Shown in pieces: positions 59,007 through 64,000 of a stretch of 64,000 nt of DNA (the stretch's first letter is position 1; each line of letters begins with the position of its first letter). Made by a program: the position numbers and the translations under genes. The notes below the pieces were generated by a model. That model was given only the letters and a program-made list of their open reading frames with translations. It was not told the origin of the DNA and searched no databases. Origin of the DNA: Monocercomonoides exilis (Eukaryota; Preaxostyla; Oxymonadida; Polymastigidae); assembly GCA_001643675.2 (NCBI GenBank), contig LSRY02000008.1, positions 1,065,501 to 1,129,500 of the forward strand. Reading direction: 5' to 3'.

Positions 59007-59480
59007 CTGTTCGTATTAGATATTGCAGCCTTCGGGCTGCTTTATCCGGACCTGGATACAACGAACAGCCTCCCAGGTGCACAATAGTTAGAATCCGATT
59101 GTTTTCTTGTAATTTTTGTCCCTATAATGTCCCCATTATTAAATTGGTTATTGTCCCGCTTATATCTGTATATATCGAGATTCATTAGAAGAGAGAGTTA
59201 TGAGGGAATTCATTGATCTATGTGTGAGGTTTTTGGAAGGGAGAGTTGTTGAGAGTGTGAAGTGATGTTTTATCATTGTGTCTGTCTTTTTTCTTTGTTG
59301 AATTTGATCTTTTTGAGTCAAAGAGAGAGAAATATCAGAAAGGGGAGAGTGGATGGAAAACAGATGGAAAATAGACAAGTTAGTTTTTGAACTTTTAATA
59401 TAAGTATTCTTTTTTGTTAGGAATTGTCTTTGATACCATGAATTTGTTGAAATAGTGCTATTTCTTCTTATATTTTTCAT
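58930..59480 (-). CDS. Possible second, antisense ORF of the 7-kb element
   Basis: ATG at 59478-59480 opens a minus-strand frame (Ser/Thr-rich, then Gln-rich under the TAA/TAG=Gln code) that meets no TGA for about 180 codons, down into the 3' end of the main gene. It overlaps the structured RNA motif on the other strand, which argues against it. Chance openness is likely once TAA and TAG are sense. Confidence 0.15.
58961..59084 (+). ncRNA. Structured RNA motif 3' of the USP-transposase gene (E2)
   Basis: The outer stem is TTGTG/CACAA. Inside are TGCTTA, a GCAC/GTGC hairpin, CTGTTCGT pairing with ACGAACAG, a GCAGCC-TTCG-GGCTGC hairpin, a TATCC/GGATA hairpin whose loop includes ACCT, and CCCAGGT, which can pair with ACCTGG as a pseudoknot. 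The order and several bases (TGCTTA, GGAC, ACTG, GGACYTGG, CCCAGGT) match E1 at 10270-10429. It overlaps the last codons of the gene if the TAA at 58947 is read through. Confidence 0.5.
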
Positions 59481-59846
59481 TGTTCAAAATTGTTGATATT
59501 TAGTTGATATTTGGTGATTGTTTAATGATAATGTGATTGAATTATGTTTCTTTTGAAAGTTGATGAATCTGATTAGAAAATTTCTGACTGTTTTCAATTT
59601 TTTTAATGATCAATATTGTGAAGTACTTTTTGTTTTTTATGTCATTTTGATTGCAAAACGATTGTTATTTTTTAACGTATATTTTTCACTTTTCATAGTG
59701 AATTTTTCCACTTGTTCACCAAACAATTTATCGATAAACATGTTATATATTTATTAAGATATCAACAAAAATAAAATTTTCATAATAATAGATAATATTA
59801 CAAAACAAATTTCAATAATATCTCATCATACAACAAAAAGCAAATA

Positions 59847-60359
59847 TTTCATGAAAATATATCAAATTGAAAATCTCGATCACAAAAGTGGTCACTAATT
59901 TTTCTTCAGATTTTGCAACAAACAGACATAAAAAGATGTGGGGAAGCGGTTTGTGCGGAAATCTGAGAAAAAATTAGTGACCACTTTTGTGATCGCCAGT
60001 CATTTCAAGTTTCAGTTTTATAATAGTTCCGATCGTTCAACGGATCAAATCTGATGAGAACCTTAATAAAAGTGTTTTTCAAAATGACTGGCGATCACAA
60101 AAGCGGTCACTAATTTTTTCTCAGATTTCCGCACAAACCGCTTCCCCACATCTTTTTATGTCTGTTTGTGTGGAAATCTGAAGAAAAATTAGTGACCACT
60201 TTTGTGATCGAGATTTTCAATTTGACATATTTTCATGAAATGTTGTCTTTTTTTTGGTTTTTGTATTTTATTGAGTCTTAAAAATAAATATGTATATATT
60301 CAATATTTTTTTTTATGATTAAATAAAAATGCATTTTTTGAAATGAAAAACCATATTCA
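59847..60359 (-). repeat. Right terminal inverted repeat, internally palindromic
   Basis: This is the inverted copy of the left repeat with only a few differences (for example around 60165-60180). It keeps the same four GATCACAAAAGTGGTCACTA-type sites in alternating orientation. Confidence 0.95.
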
Positions 60360-60365
60360 CATTTA

Positions 60366-60802
60366 ATGACAATTATAAAAGCGACAATAATAGCAATCAG
60401 TGCGATAATTTACATCAAAAATGTGTCAGCCCGCGAATGGAATATCAATGAAAATGAAAAAATTTTAAATACACATTCAGAAATTTATATGAAAGCGATT
60501 CTTTTTTTCATGAGTATTTTTTTGTGATTCAACTCGTAAACATCAAATGCTTGCTGTTCATTTCGTATGCAGCACAAGGCACATATTGCAATCTGTTCTA
60601 TGCATCGAACGCAAACTCTGAAGCGAATATAAACCGAATATTAGTGGATGAAAAGCGAGAGACGAACGACACGCTTTTTCGGATGCAAACACAACTGTAT
60701 AATTCTCTCGCAAGTTCCACTTACCGGACAGTCTGTACACATACAATGGGAGAGAGTGTGGCAGCTTTATGGGGTCATATTTTGGATGTAACACATTGCT
60801 GA
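60366..60802 (+). CDS. Small ORFs next to the right inverted repeat
   Basis: ATG at 60366 starts a 52-residue frame with a hydrophobic N terminus (MTIIKATIIAISAIIYIKNV) ending in TGA at about 60522. The frame 60524-60802 then reads SNANSEANINRILVDEKRET and ends in TGA. They may be exons or fragments of one secreted or membrane protein cut by the element inserted just upstream. Unrecognised. Confidence 0.3.
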
Positions 60803-60880
60803 TTCAGATTAGTGTGGTGTAAGCAGTGGAAAAAGAGGAGGCAATGGTTTCATCCAAGGGCTTAACATGACAACTTTAAC

Positions 60881-61222
60881 ATGTTCAAATTGACATCGTG
60901 TGTGGCAGATGCGCTGGAGAAGGAGAAGATCATCCGGCCGAATGAGATTGTGATTGTGGAGCAGACGCAGTGCATGTCACTTGAAGAGGAGGTATTTGAA
61001 GAGGCGAAGCTTGATGCGCCCAGAACAGTTAACTTTGTGTACCAGCAAGTGAATACAGCTATTTTCGGTAAATTTTAGTTTTTTTCTTTCAAGATTGCCT
61101 GGATTTTCGAAGGAGAGGGAGGTCAGGAAAACAGAAAAGAAGAAAAGCAAAATATTTTGAGCTTGATTAAAGAAAAGAAAAAAATTTCAAACAGATCGTC
61201 TTATGCAATGGTGAAGATTTGA
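60881..61222 (+). CDS. Charged protein fragment with in-frame TAG
   Basis: A 113-residue frame has an N-terminal block (EKEKIIRPNEIVIVEQTQCM, then VNFVYQQVNTAIF), a TAG read as Gln at about 61076, and then a Lys/Glu-rich tail ending in TGA. An 11-bp GTAAATTTTAG at the TAG is too short for an intron. The start may lie in an upstream exon. Not recognised. Confidence 0.4.
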
Positions 61223-61665
61223 AGCAATGTGGTATGTTAAAATTTTCTTTTAATCATTGCAAATAATTTTTGTGTATTTATTTTAATATATATTTTTTTT
61301 TCATTTTTGTAATTTTTAGTACTTTTTTTTCATTATTCATTATGAACTTCCTCTTTTTCTCGTGAGTTGATCGCAACGGCCATTTTATGAATTTGTACGT
61401 TGGCAACATGCATCGAATTGCCTGTCTGAACTGTATCTGCATTGATATCATTGATGCGCTTGATCTTTCCAGCTGTTTGGACTCACACAATTAACAACCA
61501 ATAAGTTTCGTGCAAGAAGTGATGAAAGAGCAATTTTTCATTTTATAAGGTTTGCACTATTTTTCGATAATTGTTACAATTGTTTAAATCATATTTCTTA
61601 TTTTTCTTTTTTTAACTTTTTCAAACTCTAATTATTATTTATTCAATCAATTAATACAAAAAAAT

Positions 61666-61987
61666 ATGAACCATCCCTTTTCATGTTTTTATTTCATTCA
61701 ACCTTTTCTTCTAAGTTTGGGTGATGTGTCTTTTCCATGTGCTCTTTCCAGCGTTTTTATTGCCATTGGAAACAGAACAGATAAAAAAGACTGAACAAGG
61801 AGTTATCTACCCCACTCTATCTGCTTCCACTGCTATTACAGTGACACAGCTGACTGCATCCTCCCCGCGCACACCGACTTCATCTCCTCATAAGCTACTC
61901 GAAATTAACTCTCTTCATCATCATCGCCTTGTTCTTCTTCTCCTTTCTGAGATCAGTCATCCGCAAGCAGCTTTGATGCTTCCATGA
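61666..61987 (+). CDS. Possible two-exon Ser/Thr-rich protein
   Basis: ATG at 61666 reads a short exon; a candidate intron (about 61715-61752) starts GTTTGG and ends TTTCCAG, joining in frame to ETEQIKKTEQGVIYPTLSAS and a Ser/Thr/Pro-rich tail ended by TGA. The donor fits the GTTTG pattern of the other introns. No family recognised. On the minus strand at about 61335-61480 a frame reads NADTVQTGNSMHVANVQIHK and is an unassigned alternative. Confidence 0.3.
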
Positions 61988-61989
61988 TT

Positions 61990-63114
61990 GAGTCAATTAA
62001 GCGCCCTTCATATTCAGCAAACATCCTTTCATATTTCTAACAAGAGACCTCCTCTTCTGCTTCACCGCCAATTATGTTTTGAGAATATTTCTTCTCCATG
62101 AACCTTCAGATCTCCTTCTCCTCTTCCTCTCAACAGTTCCATTTGGTATCGATACTTTGTATTAGCTCCCACAAAATGCTCTCTTGCATATTACAATCTC
62201 TTTTGATGGCATCTCTTTCATGAACTTCATCGCAGCAACAACCAAAGCTGAAAAATGCTCACACAGCACGGACCTTAACGAATCTTCAACGTCTTCCAAC
62301 TCATCAAAATGTTCTTTTTCTTCTTTGATGTCCTCCTCCTACTGAAGGGATATCAATAAACAGATCGCTTTATTCTGTCCATCGTAATAAACCACTTTCA
62401 CGTCTGTTTCTTGCTCCTAAATAAATAAAGTTGTCTCTTTCTGCCTTTCCACTACCGCTGCTGGGCTTGTGTTCTTCAAATTTGAGATTTGCCCCTTCGT
62501 GTGTATAATCTGCAGAAGTCAACATTAACTTAAGTGGAGCTTCCAATTCTTCTTCTGAAGGAACAAACTATTTATCCTCTTTGAAGCATCAATAGATGTT
62601 TGGGTTGGATGAGAGGCAATGCTCCTGCTCTTCTTGTCTCGCATTATAAGTCGACAACTCCTCTTATGGAGCGTGTTGGATGCAAATATGGGAACCCATT
62701 TACAAATAAACCACAGATAGGGAAACGGGGTCATTTGCGTTGCATAACTACAATCTCCTGTGAAAGTTTCAGATGGGAAAAAGAATTCGTTATTGTTCCC
62801 GTACGAGATATTCGTTAACGATATGGAGGTTATTTGGAGAAAGAAGGAGAAAGAGAGAAGGAGAGAAAGATGGAGACTTCAATAGAATAGGAAATGAAAA
62901 TGACAAAAGAAGATTCTCGCCTTTGGAGATATACGGAGAAACCTTATTGAGTTATTCATCTTCCTCATCTTCCTTATTGAAGGCAAAGACGCTTAAGCGT
63001 TTAACAGGAGGAAAAGAATTATTTATTATAAGAGATGCAAAGACAAGGACTGATTATCCTGTGACAACTTCACGTGACTGCCTATTGTCTTCGATGTCGT
63101 CTGAGCGGAAGTGA
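61990..63114 (+). CDS. Plus-strand coding region, frame unresolved
   Basis: Several plus-strand frames look protein-like in turn: MIESIKRPSYSANILSYF with a following TAA; a helical-looking frame with VPFGIDTLY and HITISFDGISFMNFIAA around 62140-62240; and 62773-63114 (FNRIGNENDKRRFSPLEIYG, then Ser-rich and Lys-rich, TGA). TAA and TAG occur inside all of them. I cannot give a single model; frameshifts or short introns must be present. Confidence 0.3.
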
Positions 63115-63126
63115 AACAGAGATATC

Positions 63127-64000
63127 ATGCACTCAATTGCAAAGAAGAGAGACAAAAGAGGAAGTGGCAGCAGAGGGGAAGTGAGCGGGACTTGGAAAAA
63201 AAAAAGTTTTGTGTTCTCCTTCAACCACTCATTATCGGGAAATGTGCAGCTCCTCTCTTCGCATGTTCTGCCAACTGCATCGTCAGCTGCATCTTTTATA
63301 GCATTATTTATTTCTTTGTCCAAGCTCATCGTTTCGTCTTCTGCTAATTCCGTCGTTTGCATCAGGCAAGCATCTGGAAATACATCCTCCTCTTCACATT
63401 CTTAACACGACAATAGGAGTAACTTAGCGGAATTACTGAATTATCAATTTTCCGTCTCTCCTTCCTCAAAGATTCTTTTTGCAGGATAGCCTTCATTCTC
63501 TTTCATCTGATCGCTCAAATCCTGGTCACCTAAGTGGTAATAAAATGTTAGAAAGATTGCGTTATCCATACGAAAACCGTCTATCTTATTGTTCTCCTCC
63601 TCTTCATCTTCCTCATCTTCTCCAGCAGAAACAGAATTCTCTATCCATCCAAAACCGCCTCATCGTTCTGAAATTGCTATGGCTCGCAGCATAAGAGCAA
63701 TGCATCCTCTCCTCCGCCGACGCCATCTCAATCGCTGTGCGCAAGTAGCTGCTGCTTCTAGCGCTTCACGTTCTTCTTCTTCTTCCTCTTTTTCCTCTTC
63801 CTCTTCCTCTTCCTCGTTGCTTCGCTCTTCTAGAAACAGATTTCTGACAAGCGAAGAGCAGCAGATGAGGAAGATGCAGCAACAGTTCGGAAGAAGAAGG
63901 AAAAAACAATATTTTGTTCTCCCTCCCGATGTGTTTGAGGCGCTGCCGCTGTTTGCAGAGTTTCGGATAGTGGAGCGGTATGCGGAGAATCTGGAGAATA
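63127..64000 (+). CDS. Ser/Gln-rich protein, 3' end beyond the window
   Basis: From ATG 63127 one frame runs to the window end (291 codons). It crosses TAA (about 63403), TAG (about 63485) and two adjacent TAA codons (about 63540), but also one TGA (about 63507). A second ATG at 63679 starts a cleaner stretch: Arg-rich, poly-Ser, then a Gln-rich helix (LTSEEQQMRKMQQQFGRRRK) and a folded-looking block (QYFVLPPDVFEALPLFAEFR). The safest start is therefore 63679, with the upstream part possibly the same gene. Partial at the right edge; not recognised. Confidence 0.45.

Larger units (their letters stand above)
53374..60359 (+). mobile_element. 7.0-kb DNA transposon carrying a deubiquitinase-transposase fusion gene
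   Basis: Near-identical 513-bp inverted repeats (53374-53886 and 59847-60359) bound a 6,986-bp unit that contains one large intron-bearing gene and a structured RNA motif. Sequence similarity stops abruptly at both outer limits, as expected for element ends. A target duplication is not obvious from the flanks. The gene's C-terminal half has DDE-transposase motifs and its middle is a USP deubiquitinase. Long inverted repeats of this size recall Mutator-like elements, but the transposase motifs are of the FFSDGP/HGK type, so the superfamily is left open. The gene frame is intact, suggesting recent activity. Confidence 0.85.

Noticed and set aside
53374-60359. A target-site duplication for the 7-kb element
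   Set aside because: The flanking bases are both AT-rich but not identical over any convincing length, so none is reported.
61990-63114. One continuous protein reading all three stop codons as sense
   Set aside because: The TGA count in that frame is close to the chance expectation, so its continuity is not evidence of coding.

Overview
The window looks like nuclear DNA of a gut- or anaerobe-type protist, most likely an oxymonad (Preaxostyla) resembling Streblomastix. Three things point there. Long protein-like reading frames are interrupted only by TAA and TAG while TGA is strongly avoided, as in the known UAA/UAG=Gln code of Streblomastix. A surface-protein gene has oxymonad/parabasalid-type beta-helix motifs. 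The DNA is AT-rich, with spliceosomal introns of about 50-350 nt (5' splice site usually GTTTG) and long poly-Ser and Lys/Glu-rich proteins. No rRNA, tRNA, CRISPR array or bacterial-type operon was seen. All gene models below assume TAA/TAG = Gln, and several still need one or more frameshifts.

Layout. 0.1-4.6 kb (-): a large ubiquitin-specific protease (USP-1). 4.6-6.3 kb (+): a divergent coiled-coil/Ser-rich gene. 6.5-10.0 kb (+): a decayed transposase gene (copy 1) with three introns, one carrying a MITE-like insertion, followed by a structured RNA motif. 10.4-26 kb: mostly minus-strand, low-complexity coiled-coil and Ser/Gln-rich genes plus inverted-repeat debris. 26.3-44.3 kb (+): a second USP gene (USP-2) whose N-terminal half is 274 tandem copies of a 60-bp unit. 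44.8-47.2 kb (+): a broken beta-helix surface-protein gene. 49.3-51.3 kb: a complete pogo/Tigger-like DNA transposon with 22-bp inverted repeats, TA target duplication and an intron-containing transposase. 53.4-60.4 kb: a 7.0-kb element with 513-bp inverted repeats, each itself a palindrome, carrying one gene that fuses a USP deubiquitinase to an HGK-type DDE transposase. 60.4-64 kb: fragmentary plus-strand genes, the last running off the end.

The three genes at 6.5, 26.3 and 54.2 kb form one modular family. They share an N-terminal exon ending in the same phase before a GTTTG intron. A variable low-complexity linker follows (Lys/Glu-rich, 20-aa repeats or poly-Ser). After that comes a USP domain, a transposase domain, or both. 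The 54-kb copy sits inside intact terminal inverted repeats, so I read the family as a transposon lineage that encodes a deubiquitinase. This is the most novel feature here.

Caution: many breaks are single-base shifts at homopolymers, so residual sequencing indels and true pseudogenes cannot be separated from sequence alone. In the low-complexity regions several frames can look protein-like, and those entries carry low confidence.
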